Below, one piece after another: positions 18,040 through 29,080 of a DNA stretch of 64,000 nucleotides. Source of the stretch: Nocardioidaceae bacterium (GTDB taxonomy: Bacteria; Actinomycetota; Actinomycetes; Propionibacteriales; Nocardioidaceae). A program made the translations under genes and the position numbers. Under the pieces are notes generated by a model, which saw only the letters and a list, made by a program, of their open reading frames with translations, had not been told where the DNA came from and did no database searches. The stretch's first letter is position 1; every line of letters starts with the position of its first letter. The DNA lies in assembly GCA_030655315.1 (NCBI GenBank), contig JAURVT010000002.1, positions 1-64,000 of the forward strand, written 5' to 3'.

Positions 18040-18990
18040 TCAGCGCAGGAGGGCGTCGACGGCGGCGGCGACGAAGAGCAGCGAGAGGTACGCGTTGGAC
18101 CAGTGGAACAGGCGCATCGGCTTGAGCACCGAGAGCTCGCTGCTGACGGCGGCGCGACGCTTGAGCAGGTAGGCCTCGACGAGGAAGACCGCGCCCAGCG
18201 CGACGGCGGCGACCGGGTAGACGTAGCCGGTGGGGGCCAGCGGCCACAGCAGCAACGACGTCGCGACCATCACCCAGGAGTAGGCGATGATCTTGCTCGC
18301 GACGACGGTGGCGGGCGCGATCGACGGCAGCATCGGCACGTCGGCGGCGGCGTAGTCCTCGCGGTAGCGGATCGCCAGCGACCAGAAGTGCGGCGGCGTC
18401 CAGAAGAACACCACCATGAACAGGACGACGGGCGCCCAGGCGAGCGAGTCGGTGACGGCGGTCCAGCCGATCAACGCCGGGAAGCAGCCCGCGGCGCCGC
18501 CCCAGACGATGTTCTGCGACGTGCGGCGCTTGAGCAGCATCGTGTAGCCGACGACGTAGAAGACGTTGGCGGCGAGCGCGAGACCGGCCGAGAGCCAGTT
18601 GACGAGGAATCCGAGCCACAGCGTCGAGACCACGCCGAGCACCAGGCCGAAGACGAGCGCCGAGCGCCCGGTGACGGCGTGCCGCGGCAGCGGACGACGT
18701 CGGGTGCGGCGCATCTGCTGGTCGATGTCGGCGTCGAACACGCAGTTCAGCGCGTTGGCCGAGCCGGCCGACAGCGTCCCGCCGACGATCGTCGCGACGA
18801 CGAGCCACAGCGACGGCACGCCCTGCGCGGCGATGAACATCACCGGGACGGTGGTCAGCAGCAGCAGCTCGATGATGCGCGGCTTGGTCAGCATCACGTA
18901 GGCCGACAGGACGTCGAGGAGCCGTGGACGGGACGGACCGCCGGTGGTCCCCCGACCGGAACGGGCGGTGCTGCGGTCCAACGAGGTCAC
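18040..18990 (-). CDS. ctaB: Heme O synthase (protoheme IX farnesyltransferase)
   Basis: The product has 316 residues and nine predicted membrane segments; it is a UbiA-family prenyltransferase adding farnesyl to heme b. The Asp-rich motif is [20 protein letters not shown] and the second motif is [17 protein letters not shown]. The GTG at 18990 follows TAGACT-N6 on the minus strand, a leaderless pattern. It is divergent from the transketolase gene and convergent with ctaA. Confidence 0.95.
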   Translation of the reverse strand: MTSLDRSTARSGRGTTGGPSRPRLLDVLSAYVMLTKPRIIELLLLTTVPVMFIAAQGVPSLWLVVATIVGGTLSAGSANALNCVFDADIDQQMRRTRRRPLPRHAVTGRSALVFGLVLGVVSTLWLGFLVNWLSAGLALAANVFYVVGYTMLLKRRTSQNIVWGGAAGCFPALIGWTAVTDSLAWAPVVLFMVVFFWTPPHFWSLAIRYREDYAAADVPMLPSIAPATVVASKIIAYSWVMVATSLLLWPLAPTGYVYPVAAVALGAVFLVEAYLLKRRAAVSSELSVLKPMRLFHWSNAYLSLLFVAAAVDALLR

Positions 18991-18996
18991 CCGTTG

Positions 18997-19002
18997 AGTC
19001 TA
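18997..19002 (-). promoter_or_regulatory. -10 hexamer TAGACT, leaderless start of ctaB
   Basis: TAGACT on the minus strand is followed by six bases and GTG at 18990; no Shine-Dalgarno sequence is present. Confidence 0.55.
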
Positions 19003-19118
19003 GGTGGTGTCCGACGGGTCCCGCACGCGGCCCTGAGGCCGCCGGGGCCGTTCCCGAGTAGGGTCGTCGTGCGTGGGTCGACTGGCGTCGGGACGTCGGC
19101 CGAGGCAGACTGGGACCG

Positions 19119-19150
19119 AGATATTGTCAATACGACCAATAGGAGACGCC
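19119..19150 (+). promoter_or_regulatory. AT-rich promoter/leader of the pentose-phosphate operon
   Basis: A locally AT-rich stretch contains the 11-base palindrome TATTGTCAATA (19122-19132), a TATTGT hexamer usable as a -10, and AGGAG just before the GTG at 19154. Exact elements are uncertain. Confidence 0.35.
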
Positions 19151-19153
19151 GAA

Positions 19154-21361
19154 GTGACCGTCGACGCGAACCAGGAGCGCCCCGCGCTCGAGTGGACCGA
19201 CCTGGACCGACGTGCGGTCGACACCGTGCGCACCCTGGCGATGGATGCCGTGGAGAAGGTCGGCAACGGCCACCCCGGCACCGCGGTGAGCCTCGCTCCC
19301 GTCGCGTACCTGATCTACAACAAGCTGATGAAGCACGACCCGGCCGACTCGCACTGGCTGGCGCGCGACCGCTTCGTCCTGTCGTGCGGGCACTCCAGCC
19401 TCACCCAGTACATCCAGCTCTACCTCACCGGCTACGGCCTCGAGCTCGACGACCTCAAGGCGCTGCGCACCTGGGGAAGCCTGACGCCCGGCCACCCGGA
19501 GTACGCCCACACCGACGGCGTCGAGGTCACCACCGGCCCGCTCGGCCAGGGCGTCGGCAACGCGGTCGGCATGGCCATGGCCGCCCGTCGCCTGCACGGC
19601 CTGCTCGACGCCGACGCCCCGCTCGGCGAGAGCATCTTCGACCACCACGTCTACGCGATCGCCTCCGACGGCGACCTCGAGGAGGGCGTCTCGGCCGAGG
19701 CGTCGTCGCTCGCGGGCACCCAGAAGCTCGGCAACCTCACGCTGCTCTACGACGACAACCAGATCTCGATCGAGGACGACACGTCGATCGCGTTCAACGA
19801 GGACGTCGCCGCGCGCTACGCCGCCTACGGCTGGCACGTGCAGACGATCGACTGGACCAACGGCGGCACCGGCTACGCCGAGGACGTCCAGGCGCTCTAC
19901 GACGCCTACGTCGAGGCCGAGAAGGTCACCGACAAGCCCAGCTTCATCCAGCTGCGCACGATCATCGCCTGGCCCACCCCCGACGCGCAGGGCACCGGCG
20001 GCTCGCACGGCTCCGCGCTCGGCGCCGACGAGATCGCCGCCACCAAGAAGCTGCTCGGCGTCGACCCCGAGAAGTCCTTCGACGTCGCCGACGACGTGAT
20101 CGCCCACACCCGCAAGGCGCTCGAGCGCGGCAGCGAGGCGCACAGCGCCTGGACCGCCGAGCGCGACGCGTGGGCGGCCTCCAACCCCGACGGCGCCGCG
20201 CTGATGGACCGTCTGCTCTCCCGCAAGCTGCCCGAGGGCTGGGCCGACGCGCTGCCGACGTTCGACGCCGACCCCAAGGGCGTCGCCACCCGCTCGGCGT
20301 CGGGCGAGGTGCTGAGCGCGATCGCGCCGCTGCTGCCCGAGCTGTGGGGCGGCTCGGCCGACCTCGCGGGCTCGAACAACACCACCCCCAAGGGCCAGCC
20401 GTCCTTCCTGCCGCCCGAGCACTCGTCCAAGAAGTTCGAGGGCGACTGGTTCGGCCGCGTGCTGCACTTCGGCATCCGCGAGCACGGCATGGGCGCGGTG
20501 ATGAACGGCATCGCGCTGCACAGCCCCACCCGCGTCTACGGCGGCACGTTCCTGGTGTTCTCCGACTACATGCGCCCCGCGGTCCGCCTCGCGGCGCTGA
20601 TGGAGATCCCGGTCACCTACGTCTGGACGCACGACTCCATCGGGCTCGGCGAGGACGGCCCCACGCACCAGCCGATCGAGCACGTCTCGGCGCTGCGCGC
20701 GATCCCCGGCCTCGACGTGGTCCGCCCCGCCGACGCCAACGAGACCGTCGCGGCCTGGAAGACCATCCTGGAGACGACGAACCGTCCGGCCGGCCTGGCG
20801 CTCAGCCGCCAGAACCTGCCGACCTTCCCGCGCGGCGAGCAGGGCTACGCCACCACCGAGGGCGTCGCCCGCGGCGGCTACACGCTGCTCGACACCGACG
20901 GCGAGCCCGACGTGGTCCTCGTCGGCACCGGCTCGGAGGTCCAGCTGGCCGTCCAGGCCCGCGAGACCCTCGCGGCCGAGGGCATCTCGGCCCGCGTCGT
21001 CTCGATGCCGTGCCGTGAGTGGTTCGACGGCCAGGACGCCGCCTACCGCGACTCGGTGGTCCCGCCGACCGTGCGCGCCCGCGTCTCGGTCGAGGCGGGC
21101 ATCGCGCAGGGCTGGCGCGAGGTGGTCGGCGACGCCGGCCGCATCGTCGCGATCGAGCACTTCGGTGCCTCGGCCGACTACGCCAAGCTCTACGACGCCT
21201 TCGGCATCACCGTCGACGCCGTCGCCCAGGCCGCCCGCGACTCCATCGCCGAGGCCGCGCGCATCGGCGGCACCGGCGTCTCGGTCCACGCCCGCCCGTC
21301 GGGACCCGTCGGCCCGGGTGACAACCCGGACGCCGCCGGCAGCGACGCCCCCGGACACTGA
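19154..21361 (+). CDS. tkt: Transketolase
   Basis: The product has 735 residues and is the thiamine-diphosphate enzyme moving two-carbon units in the pentose phosphate pathway. The N-terminal [13 protein letters not shown], the TPP motif beginning [12 protein letters not shown], and [18 protein letters not shown] in the middle domain are all present. It has a slightly long Gly/Pro/Asp-rich C-terminal tail of about 25 residues. GTG at 19154 is chosen over earlier in-frame starts because of AGGAG seven to eleven bases upstream and homology of the first helix. First gene of a six-gene operon. Confidence 0.95.
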   Translation: MTVDANQERPALEWTDLDRRAVDTVRTLAMDAVEKVGNGHPGTAVSLAPVAYLIYNKLMKHDPADSHWLARDRFVLSCGHSSLTQYIQLYLTGYGLELDDLKALRTWGSLTPGHPEYAHTDGVEVTTGPLGQGVGNAVGMAMAARRLHGLLDADAPLGESIFDHHVYAIASDGDLEEGVSAEASSLAGTQKLGNLTLLYDDNQISIEDDTSIAFNEDVAARYAAYGWHVQTIDWTNGGTGYAEDVQALYDAYVEAEKVTDKPSFIQLRTIIAWPTPDAQGTGGSHGSALGADEIAATKKLLGVDPEKSFDVADDVIAHTRKALERGSEAHSAWTAERDAWAASNPDGAALMDRLLSRKLPEGWADALPTFDADPKGVATRSASGEVLSAIAPLLPELWGGSADLAGSNNTTPKGQPSFLPPEHSSKKFEGDWFGRVLHFGIREHGMGAVMNGIALHSPTRVYGGTFLVFSDYMRPAVRLAALMEIPVTYVWTHDSIGLGEDGPTHQPIEHVSALRAIPGLDVVRPADANETVAAWKTILETTNRPAGLALSRQNLPTFPRGEQGYATTEGVARGGYTLLDTDGEPDVVLVGTGSEVQLAVQARETLAAEGISARVVSMPCREWFDGQDAAYRDSVVPPTVRARVSVEAGIAQGWREVVGDAGRIVAIEHFGASADYAKLYDAFGITVDAVAQAARDSIAEAARIGGTGVSVHARPSGPVGPGDNPDAAGSDAPGH

Positions 21362-21392
21362 CCCCCACTCCCCGTACCTCCCAGGAGGAACC

Positions 21393-22505
21393 ATGAACGA
21401 CCGTCTCCGCGCCCTCTCCGCCCAGGGCGTCTCCATCTGGCTCGACGACCTCTCGCGTGAGCGGATCGCCTCGGGCAACCTCGACGACCTCGTGCAGCGC
21501 CACGAGGTGGTCGGCGTCACCACCAACCCGACGATCTTCGCCTCGGCCCTGTCCAACGGCGAGCGCTACAACGAGCAGGTCGCCCAGCTCGCCGCCGCCG
21601 GCTCCGACGTCGACACCGCGATCTTCGAGATCACCACCACCGACGTCCGCGACGCCGCGCACGTCCTGCGTCCGGTCTACGACCGCACCGACGGCATCGA
21701 CGGCCGCGTCTCGATCGAGGTCGAGCCGGGCATGGCCCGCAAGACCGACGAGACGATCGCCGAGGCCTCGAAGCTCTGGGACAAGGTCGGCGAGCCCAAC
21801 GTGCTGATCAAGATCCCGGCCACCGAGGAGGGCCTGCCCGCCATCGCGGCCACCATCGCCGCCGGCATCAGCGTCAACGTCACGCTGATCTTCTCGCTCG
21901 ACCGCTACCAGGGCGTCATGGACGCCTACGTCTACGGCCTCGAGCAGGCCGACGCCGAGGGCCGCGACCTGTCCGCGATCCACTCCGTGGCGTCGTTCTT
22001 CGTCAGCCGCGTCGACGGCGAGGTCGACAAGCGTCTGGACGCCATCGGCACCGACGAGGCCAAGGCCCTGCGCGGCAAGGCCGCGATCGCCAACGCGCGC
22101 CTGGCCTACGAGCTCTACGAGAAGACGTTCTCCTCCGAGCGCTTCGCCGCGCTCGAGGCCAAGGGCGCCACCCGCCAGCGTCCGCTCTGGGCCTCGACGG
22201 GCGTCAAGAACCCCGACTACGAGGACACCATGTACGTGTCCGACCTGGTCGTGGCCGGCACCGTCAACACGATGCCCGAGAAGACGCTCGAGGCCGTCGC
22301 CGACCACGGCGACGTCACGGGCGACACCGTCACCGGCACCTACGACGAGGCCCGCGCCACGCTCGACGCGATCGAGCAGCTCGGCATCAAGTACGACGAC
22401 GTCGTCGCCGTGCTCGAGGACGAGGGCCTCGACAAGTTCGACGTCTCGTGGGCCGAGCTGCAGGAGACGGTGCGGACGGAGCTCGAGAAGGCGACGTCCA
22501 AGTGA
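21393..22505 (+). CDS. tal: Transaldolase
   Basis: The product has 370 residues, the size of the long actinobacterial transaldolase type. The Schiff-base lysine lies in [12 protein letters not shown], preceded by GVTTNPTIF and followed by [11 protein letters not shown] and [11 protein letters not shown]. It transfers dihydroxyacetone units between sugar phosphates. AGGAGG stands seven bases before the ATG; the gene starts 31 bases after tkt. Confidence 0.96.
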   Translation: MNDRLRALSAQGVSIWLDDLSRERIASGNLDDLVQRHEVVGVTTNPTIFASALSNGERYNEQVAQLAAAGSDVDTAIFEITTTDVRDAAHVLRPVYDRTDGIDGRVSIEVEPGMARKTDETIAEASKLWDKVGEPNVLIKIPATEEGLPAIAATIAAGISVNVTLIFSLDRYQGVMDAYVYGLEQADAEGRDLSAIHSVASFFVSRVDGEVDKRLDAIGTDEAKALRGKAAIANARLAYELYEKTFSSERFAALEAKGATRQRPLWASTGVKNPDYEDTMYVSDLVVAGTVNTMPEKTLEAVADHGDVTGDTVTGTYDEARATLDAIEQLGIKYDDVVAVLEDEGLDKFDVSWAELQETVRTELEKATSK

Positions 22506-24142
22506 CCGACCTGAGCCGCACCTCCGGGGAGGGCTTCGGCCTCACCCTCGGCTACCGCGACGAGGACGCCTACGGCGCCGCCGTCGACGAGCTCGTCGCC
22601 GAGCGGTTCGCGAGCCGGCTGGTCGCGCGCGACGCCACCCTGTGGGGTCCCGACGCCGAGGACGAGGCGTCCAAGCGCCTGTCCTGGGTCGACCTCCACC
22701 AGGCGTCGCGTCCGCTCGTCGCCGAGATCGAGGACCTGCGCCGCGACCTCGTCGGCCGCGGTCTGGACCACGTCGTCCTCTGCGGCATGGGCGGCTCCTC
22801 GCTTGCGCCCGAGGTGATCTGCAAGGCCGCCGGCGTCGAGCTCACCGTGCTCGACTCGTCCGACCCCGACTACGTGCGCGCCGCGCTGGCCGACCGCCTC
22901 GAGCGCTCGGTCGTCGTGGTGTCGAGCAAGTCCGGCGGCACCGTCGAGACCGACAGCCAGCGCCGGGCCTACGAGCAGGCGTTCACCGACGCCGGCCTCG
23001 ACCCGGTCGACCACCTCGTGGTCGTCACCGACCCGGGCTCGCCCCTGGACGAGACGGCTCGCGAGGCCGGCTACCGGGTGTTCAACGCCGACGCCGGCGT
23101 CGGCGGCCGCTACTCGGCCCTGACCGCCTTCGGCCTGGTGCCGAGCGGCCTGGCCGGTGCCGACATCGGCGCGCTGCTCGACCAGGCCGCGGCGCTCGCG
23201 CCCGTCCTCGGCAGCGACGACGCCGACAACCCGGGCCTGCGGCTCGGCGCCCTGCTGGGCGTCGCCAACCGCGCCGGGGCCGACAAGCTGGTGCTGGCCG
23301 AGGTCGACTCGGGCCTGCCGGGCCTGGGCGACTGGATCGAGCAGCTGGTCGCGGAGTCGACGGGCAAGCAGGGGCGCGGGATCCTCCCCGTGGTCGTCGA
23401 GTCCACGTCCGCGTCCAACTTCTCGCCGAGCACCGACGACGAGGTGCTGGTGACCTTCGGGCCCGGGTCCGTCTTCGACCGGACGCCCCCCGCGTCCGGC
23501 TTCAGCGCCACCGTCGACGCCACGCTGGGCGGCGCGATGCTCCTGTGGGAGCACGCCACCGTCGCGGCCGGGCGCCTGATCGGCATCAACCCGTACGACC
23601 AGCCCGACGTCGAGAGCGCCAAGCAGGCCGCCCGCGACATGCTCGGCGGCGACGCGTCGTCCCCGACGCCGGCGTTCACCGACGCGGGCGTCACGGTCTA
23701 CGACACCGGTGAGTGGCTGCCCGAGGAGGTGTCCACCACCGCCGAGGCCATCGGCGCGCTGCTGGACCACCTCGACCCCGAGCACGGCTACGTCGCGGTG
23801 CAGGTCTACACCGACCGTGCGCGCGACGCGTCGTTCGCGGGCGTGCGCGAGGCCCTGGCGGCCAAGACCGGACGCCCGGTCACGTTCGGCTGGGGCCCGC
23901 GGTTCCTGCACTCGACCGGCCAGTACCACAAGGGCGGCCCGGCGACGGGCGTGTACCTGCAGGTCACGGCCGACCCGAGCCAGGACCTCGCCGTCCCCGG
24001 TCGCGAGTTCACGTTCGGCACCTTCATCGCCGCCCAGGCCGTCGGCGACGGCACCGTCCTGGCCGACAAGGGTCGTCCGGTGCTGCGCCTGCACCTGGCC
24101 GACGCGTCCGGCCTGACCGCCCTGGAGGACCTGCTCTCGTGA
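22502..24142 (+). CDS. pgi: Glucose-6-phosphate isomerase
   Basis: The product has 546 residues and interconverts glucose-6-P and fructose-6-P. SIS-domain hallmarks are [11 protein letters not shown] and [13 protein letters not shown], and the C-terminal [13 protein letters not shown] carries the active-site His/Lys. This is the divergent form found in actinobacterial pentose-phosphate operons. GTG at 22502 overlaps the tal stop (GTGA). Confidence 0.92.
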   Translation: MTDLSRTSGEGFGLTLGYRDEDAYGAAVDELVAERFASRLVARDATLWGPDAEDEASKRLSWVDLHQASRPLVAEIEDLRRDLVGRGLDHVVLCGMGGSSLAPEVICKAAGVELTVLDSSDPDYVRAALADRLERSVVVVSSKSGGTVETDSQRRAYEQAFTDAGLDPVDHLVVVTDPGSPLDETAREAGYRVFNADAGVGGRYSALTAFGLVPSGLAGADIGALLDQAAALAPVLGSDDADNPGLRLGALLGVANRAGADKLVLAEVDSGLPGLGDWIEQLVAESTGKQGRGILPVVVESTSASNFSPSTDDEVLVTFGPGSVFDRTPPASGFSATVDATLGGAMLLWEHATVAAGRLIGINPYDQPDVESAKQAARDMLGGDASSPTPAFTDAGVTVYDTGEWLPEEVSTTAEAIGALLDHLDPEHGYVAVQVYTDRARDASFAGVREALAAKTGRPVTFGWGPRFLHSTGQYHKGGPATGVYLQVTADPSQDLAVPGREFTFGTFIAAQAVGDGTVLADKGRPVLRLHLADASGLTALEDLLS

Positions 24143-25668
24143 GCCTGCACGACAACCCGCTGCGCGATCCCCAGGACCGACGGCTCCCGCGCATCGCGGG
24201 GCCGTCGAGCCTGGTGCTGTTCGGCGTCACGGGCGACCTCGCCCGCAAGAAGCTGATCCCCGCGGTCTACGACCTCGCCAACCGCGGGCTGCTGCCGCCG
24301 GGCTTCTCGCTCGTCGGCTTCGCGCGCCGCGACTGGGAGGACCAGGACTTCGCGCAGATCGTCCACGACGCCGCCAAGCAGCACGCGCGGACACCGTTCC
24401 GCGAGGAGGTCTGGGACCAGCTCTCCGAGGGCATGCGGTTCGTGCCCGGCTCGTTCGACGACGACGACGCGTTCGAGCGCCTCGCCGAGACGATCAAGAC
24501 GCTCGACGCCGAGCGCGGCACCCGCGGCAACCACGCGTTCTACCTGTCGATCCCGCCGAGCGCGTTCCCCGTCGTGGTGGGCCAGCTCAAGGAGCACGGG
24601 CTCGCGCAGGCCGAGGGCGACTCGTGGCGCCGCGTGATCATCGAGAAGCCCTTCGGGCACGACCTGAAGAGCGCGCAGGAGCTCAACGCGGTGGTCTCGG
24701 AGGTCTTCGACCGGGAGTCGGTCTTCCGGATCGACCACTACCTGGGCAAGGAGACCGTCCAGAACATCCTCGCGTTCCGCTTCGCGAACGGGATGTTCGA
24801 GCCGGTCTGGAACAGCCACCACATCGACCACGTGCAGATCACCATGGCCGAGGACATCGGCATCGGCGGCCGCGCCGGCTACTACGACGGCATCGGCGCC
24901 GCGCGCGACGTCATCCAGAACCACCTGCTCCAGCTGATGGCGCTGGTGGCGATGGAGGAGCCCGTCTCGTTCAACGCCTACAGCCTGCGGATCGAGAAGC
25001 AGAAGGTCCTGGCCAAGACCCGGCCCGCCGAGGACCTCGATGCCCACACCGCCCGCGGCCAGTACGCCGAGGGCTGGGCCGGTGGCGAGAAGGTCATCGG
25101 CTACCACCAGGAGTCCGACATCCCGGCGACGTCGGCCACCGAGACCTTCGCGGCCGTCCGCCTCGACGTGCAGACGCGTCGCTGGGCCGGCGTGCCGTTC
25201 TACCTGCGCACCGGCAAGCGCCTCGGGCGACGCGTCACCGAGGTCGCCGTGGTGTTCAAGCGGGCCCCGCACCTGCCGTTCAGCAAGACGGCCACCGAGG
25301 AGCTCGGTGAGAACGCGCTGGTCATGCGCATCCAGCCCGACGAGGGCGTCACGCTGCGCTTCGGCGCCAAGGTGCCCGGCACCGCCATGGAGATCCGCGA
25401 CGTCAACATGGACTTCGCCTACGGCGGCGCGTTCGTCGAGTCGAGCCCCGAGGCGTACGAACGGCTGATCCTCGACGTCCTGCTGGGCGAGCCGCCGCTG
25501 TTCCCGCAGCACGAGGAGGTCGAGCTCGCGTGGGAGATCCTCGACCCGGTCATCGAGCACTGGGCCGCGTCCACCCACCCGCCCGACGCGTACCCGTCCG
25601 GCACCTGGGGCCCGAAGTCGGCCGACGACATGCTCGCCCGCGACGGCCGCGCCTGGCGACGCCCGTGA
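24139..25668 (+). CDS. zwf: Glucose-6-phosphate 1-dehydrogenase
   Basis: The product has 509 residues and makes 6-phosphogluconolactone and NADPH. The coenzyme loop is FGVTGDLARKKLIPA and the active site RIDHYLGKETVQN with EKPFGHD before it. GTG at 24139 overlaps the pgi stop (GTGA). Its activity in actinobacteria depends on OpcA, which is the next gene. Confidence 0.97.
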   Translation: MSLHDNPLRDPQDRRLPRIAGPSSLVLFGVTGDLARKKLIPAVYDLANRGLLPPGFSLVGFARRDWEDQDFAQIVHDAAKQHARTPFREEVWDQLSEGMRFVPGSFDDDDAFERLAETIKTLDAERGTRGNHAFYLSIPPSAFPVVVGQLKEHGLAQAEGDSWRRVIIEKPFGHDLKSAQELNAVVSEVFDRESVFRIDHYLGKETVQNILAFRFANGMFEPVWNSHHIDHVQITMAEDIGIGGRAGYYDGIGAARDVIQNHLLQLMALVAMEEPVSFNAYSLRIEKQKVLAKTRPAEDLDAHTARGQYAEGWAGGEKVIGYHQESDIPATSATETFAAVRLDVQTRRWAGVPFYLRTGKRLGRRVTEVAVVFKRAPHLPFSKTATEELGENALVMRIQPDEGVTLRFGAKVPGTAMEIRDVNMDFAYGGAFVESSPEAYERLILDVLLGEPPLFPQHEEVELAWEILDPVIEHWAASTHPPDAYPSGTWGPKSADDMLARDGRAWRRP

Positions 25669-25693
25669 CGACCCACCCGGCAGGAGCGACCCG

Positions 25694-26701
25694 ATGAAGA
25701 CCGACCTGACCGACACCAACGCCAGCGAGGTGGCCGCGGCGCTCGTCCGCGCCCGCCGCGCCGTCGGCAGCCCCGCGATGGGCATGGTGCTCACCCTCGT
25801 GGTGGTCACCGACGACGCCCACTCCTACGACGCCATGCGCGCCGCGGCCGCCATCTCGAGCGAGCACCCCGCCCGCGTGCTCGGCGTCATCCGTCGCTCC
25901 GGACGCGGCAGCGCCGGTCTCGACGCCCAGGTGCGCATCGGCAACGGCTCGGGCGAGGCGGTGCTCCTCCGCCTGCGCGGCGAGCTGACGCACCACGCCG
26001 AGTCGGTCGTGCTGCCCCTGCTGCTGCCCGACTCCCCCGTCGTCGTCTGGTGGCCCGGACAGGCACCCGACGACCCGGCTGCCGACCCGCTCGGCGCGAT
26101 CGCCCAGCGACGGCTCACCGACGCCGCCGCCGGACGGTCCAAGTCGCGCGCCCTGCTGGCCGCGGCCCGCAGCTACACCGCGGGCGACACCGACCTCGCC
26201 TGGACCCGTCTCACGCCGTGGCGCGCGCTGCTCGCGGCGGCCCTCGACCAGACCGACGCGCCCGTCACCGGCGGCTCGATCTCGGCCGAGCGCGGCAACC
26301 CCAGCGCCACGCTGATGCGCGCCTGGCTGGAGGACCGTCTCGGGGTCGACATCGCCCTCAAGACCTCCACCGGACCGGGCCTGACCGACGTCCGGCTCAC
26401 CACGCCGCGCGGCGACGTCGCGCTGGTCCGCCCCGACGGCACGAGCGCGACGTTCATCCTGCCCGGCGAGGCCGACCGTCCCGTCGCGCTGCACCGACGC
26501 TCGCTGCCCGAGCTGCTCGCCGAGGACCTCCGTCGCCTCGACGAGGACGACATCTACGCCGCGACCGTGCGGCACCTCGCGGCGGCCGAGAGCGCGAAGG
26601 CACGCCCGCGTCCGGCCACGAAGAAGGCCACCCCCAAGGCCGCCAGCCCCAAGCCCCAGGCGGCCAAGGAGCCGTCCACCAGCAAGGAGACCTCCGCGTG
26701 A
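25694..26701 (+). CDS. opcA: OpcA, glucose-6-phosphate dehydrogenase assembly/allosteric protein
   Basis: The product has 335 residues. The central LPLLLPDSPVVVWWPGQAPDDP and the DLAWTRLTPWRALLAAALD segment are the conserved OpcA blocks. The last 45 residues are a Lys/Pro/Ala-rich tail likely to be disordered. OpcA binds and activates Zwf. AGGAG precedes the ATG; the gene overlaps pgl by four bases. Confidence 0.95.
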   Translation: MKTDLTDTNASEVAAALVRARRAVGSPAMGMVLTLVVVTDDAHSYDAMRAAAAISSEHPARVLGVIRRSGRGSAGLDAQVRIGNGSGEAVLLRLRGELTHHAESVVLPLLLPDSPVVVWWPGQAPDDPAADPLGAIAQRRLTDAAAGRSKSRALLAAARSYTAGDTDLAWTRLTPWRALLAAALDQTDAPVTGGSISAERGNPSATLMRAWLEDRLGVDIALKTSTGPGLTDVRLTTPRGDVALVRPDGTSATFILPGEADRPVALHRRSLPELLAEDLRRLDEDDIYAATVRHLAAAESAKARPRPATKKATPKAASPKPQAAKEPSTSKETSA

Positions 26702-27432
26702 GCGAGCCCACCACCGTCGTGTCCGCCGACAAGGACGCACTGGCGGCCGACGTCTCGCGTCGCCTGGTCGACCTGGTCGAGGACGTGCAGGCAGCCGGCG
26801 GCATCCCGTCGGTCGTGCTCACGGGCGGCACCATCGCCGACGTCCTGCACCACCGCGTCGCGCAGGACTCCGCGTCCACCGGCGTGGCCTGGGCCGACGT
26901 CGACCTGTGGTGGGGCGACGAGCGCTGGCTGCACCGCGGCGACCCCGAGCGCAACGAGGGACAGGCCCGCGCGGCCTTCCTCGACGCGGTCGGCGCCGAC
27001 GGCCGGGTGCGCGCCGTCGCCTACGACGACGGCCTGATCACCGTCGAGCAGGCCGCCGAGGCCTACGCGTCCGAGCTCGCCGCCGCGTCCACCGACGGCG
27101 TCAGCCCCGAGTTCGACGTGCTGATGCTGGGGGTGGGCGACGACGGCCACGTCGCGTCGCTGTTCCCCGGGCACGCCGAGCTGGACGTGACGGGCGTGTC
27201 CGTCGTCCCGGTGCTCGACTCCCCCAAGCCGCCGTCCACCCGCGTCAGCATGACGTTCGAGACCCTCAACAAGGCCAAGCACGTGTGGTTCCTGGTCTCC
27301 GGCGAGGGCAAGGCCGAGGCCGTCGCCCGCGCCCTCGGCGACACCACCGTCAGCCAGACCCCCGCCGCCGGCGTCCGCGGCACCGTCTCGACCACGTGGT
27401 TCCTCGACGAGGCCGCCGCCAGCCGGCTCTGA
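26698..27432 (+). CDS. pgl: 6-phosphogluconolactonase
   Basis: The product has 244 residues of the SugarP-isomerase fold. Hallmarks are VLTGGTIADVLH, WWGDERWLHRGDPERNEGQ and MLGVGDDGHVASLFPG. It hydrolyses the lactone made by Zwf and closes the oxidative branch encoded by the operon. GTG at 26698 overlaps the opcA stop (GTGA). It ends in a large palindromic element. Confidence 0.95.
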   Translation: MSEPTTVVSADKDALAADVSRRLVDLVEDVQAAGGIPSVVLTGGTIADVLHHRVAQDSASTGVAWADVDLWWGDERWLHRGDPERNEGQARAAFLDAVGADGRVRAVAYDDGLITVEQAAEAYASELAAASTDGVSPEFDVLMLGVGDDGHVASLFPGHAELDVTGVSVVPVLDSPKPPSTRVSMTFETLNKAKHVWFLVSGEGKAEAVARALGDTTVSQTPAAGVRGTVSTTWFLDEAAASRL

Positions 27433-27434
27433 TC

Positions 27435-27522
27435 CCGGCGGTGGGTATGGCCCCACCTCACGCAGACGGCGGTGAGCATGGCCCCAGGATCGACGTGATC
27501 CTGGGGCCATACCCACCGCCGG
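27435..27522. terminator. Palindromic element with two competing hairpins between pgl and rbpA
   Basis: Arms at 27435-27454 and 27503-27522 are a perfect 20-bp inverted repeat. A third, direct copy at 27468-27491 also pairs with 27497-27520 (24 positions, two mismatches tolerated as G-U) around a 5-base loop. The right arm can therefore pair with either left arm. It fills the convergent gap and should terminate both genes. Confidence 0.75.
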
Positions 27523-27528
27523 TCGGCG

Positions 27529-27879
27529 TCAGAAGACGATCTCGCCGCTCTTGCGCTTGGAACGGAGCTGGGCGAGGGCCTCGGTGAGGATCTCGGCGGC
27601 CTCGGTGTCCGAGCGACGCTCCTTCACGTAGGCGAGGTGCGTCTTGTACGGCTCGACGCGACGCGCCTCGGGGAGGTTGGTGTGGTCGTTGCTGGCGGGC
27701 AGGCCGCAGCGGGGGCAGTCCCACGACTCGGGCGAGGTCGCCTCGAGGGCGAAGCTCAGCTCGGTCTCGTGGCCGTGGCCGCAGAAGTAGGTGACGACCT
27801 TGCGCGGGGCGGCCTCACCCCGCACCGCCTCACCCATCGGGCCGGAGCCGATACGGGCTCCACGGATGGCACTGGACAC
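27529..27879 (-). CDS. rbpA: RbpA, RNA polymerase-binding transcription activator
   Basis: The product has 116 residues and is the actinobacterial factor that binds the RNA polymerase beta-prime subunit and sigma to stabilise the open complex. The zinc-like segment CGHGHETELSFALEA to WDCPRCG and the C-terminal basic linker and sigma-interacting helix (EARRVEPYKTHLAYVKERRS) are intact. GTG at 27879 follows GAGGAG. Not in the glycolytic operon: a hairpin with a T-run separates them. Confidence 0.95.
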   Translation of the reverse strand: MSSAIRGARIGSGPMGEAVRGEAAPRKVVTYFCGHGHETELSFALEATSPESWDCPRCGLPASNDHTNLPEARRVEPYKTHLAYVKERRSDTEAAEILTEALAQLRSKRKSGEIVF

Positions 27880-27934
27880 GCGAGACTCCTCGAGACGACT
27901 GGACGGGGTCCGAGGAACCCGGGAACAGGCACAT

Positions 27935-27955
27935 CATAAACGGGCCGGAGCCCGT
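27935..27955 (-). terminator. Intrinsic terminator after secG
   Basis: On the minus strand ACGGGC-TCCG-GCCCGT is followed by TTTAT, a rare T-run in this GC-rich window. It marks the end of the gap-pgk-tpiA-secG transcript. Confidence 0.7.
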
Positions 27956-27997
27956 GGCGTCCAGGGCGCTCCGCCCGGTGGACAGCCGGTGGTCAGG

Positions 27998-28237
27998 TCA
28001 GCTGCTGACCTTGAGCAGCAGTGCGAGCGACACGATGCAGACGCCCCAGATCACGGCGGTGCCGACGGTGAGGCGGTCGAGGTTGCGCTCGGCCACCGAC
28101 GATCCCCCGAGGCCGCTCGACACGCCGCCGCCGAACATGTCGGAGAGTCCGCCACCACGGCCCTTGTGCATGAGCACGAGGGTGATGAGCAGGACGCTCG
28201 ACAGCACGAGCACAATCGAGAAGGCGGTGATGATCAC
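27998..28237 (-). CDS. secG: SecG preprotein translocase subunit
   Basis: The product has 79 residues with two membrane helices (about 3-23 and 57-77) and the SecG loop HKGRGGGLSDMFGG between them. It assists SecYE in export. It lies 33 bases after tpiA, the usual actinobacterial arrangement. Confidence 0.94.
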   Translation of the reverse strand: MIITAFSIVLVLSSVLLITLVLMHKGRGGGLSDMFGGGVSSGLGGSSVAERNLDRLTVGTAVIWGVCIVSLALLLKVSS

Positions 28238-28270
28238 GCGGGGTCAGCCTCGGGGTTCGTCGGGGTCCGG

Positions 28271-29080
28271 TCAGTTTCCGGACAGGTCGGGCATGTCGTA
28301 GAACCGGCAGATGCCTGCGAACTCCTCCGCCTGGAGGCTCGCACCGCCGACCAGGGCGCCGTCCACGTCGGGCTTCGCCATGATCGAGGCGATGTTGGCT
28401 GCCTTGACCGATCCTCCGTACAGGATACGCACAGCGTCAGCCGCCTCGGCGGACACGGTCTCGGCGATGCGGCCACGGATCGCGCCGCACACCTCCTGCG
28501 CGTCCTCGGGGGTGGCGACCTCGCCGGTGCCGATCGCCCAGACGGGCTCGTAGGCGATGACGAGGCCGGCGATCCTGTCGGCGTCGATGCCCGACAGGGC
28601 GCCGTCGACCTGGGCCAGCGTGTAGGCCACCTGGTCACCGGCCTGACGGATCTCCAGGCCCTCGCCGACGCAGACGATCGGGGTCATGCCGGCCTCGAGC
28701 GCCTTGGCGGTCTTGGTGTTGACGGTCGCGTCGTCCTCGGCGTGGTACTCACGGCGCTCGGAGTGCCCGACGAGCACGTAGGAGCAGCCGAGCTTGGCGA
28801 GCATCGAGGCGGCGATCTCACCGGTGTAGGCGCCGCCGTCGTGGGTGGAGACGTCCTGCGCGCCGTACTTCAGCTCGAGGCGGTCGCCGTCGACGAGCGT
28901 CTGGACGCTGCGCAGGTCGGTGAACGGCGGGACGACGACGACCTCGGCCTTGGCGTGGTCGTGCTTCTTGTCCGACAGGGTCCAGGCCAGCTTCTGCACC
29001 AGGACCACCGCCTCCTGGTGGTTGAGGTTGCTCTTCCAGTTGCCCGCCATGAGCGGGGTACGTGTCGTGGACACGGTCAT
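28271..29080 (-). CDS. tpiA: Triosephosphate isomerase
   Basis: The product has 269 residues, a TIM barrel. NWKSN carries the active-site Asn and Lys, VGHSERRE the catalytic His, and [11 protein letters not shown] the catalytic Glu; the phosphate loop YGGSVKAAN follows. ATG at 29080 overlaps the pgk stop (ATGA). Confidence 0.97.
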   Translation of the reverse strand: MTVSTTRTPLMAGNWKSNLNHQEAVVLVQKLAWTLSDKKHDHAKAEVVVVPPFTDLRSVQTLVDGDRLELKYGAQDVSTHDGGAYTGEIAASMLAKLGCSYVLVGHSERREYHAEDDATVNTKTAKALEAGMTPIVCVGEGLEIRQAGDQVAYTLAQVDGALSGIDADRIAGLVIAYEPVWAIGTGEVATPEDAQEVCGAIRGRIAETVSAEAADAVRILYGGSVKAANIASIMAKPDVDGALVGGASLQAEEFAGICRFYDMPDLSGN

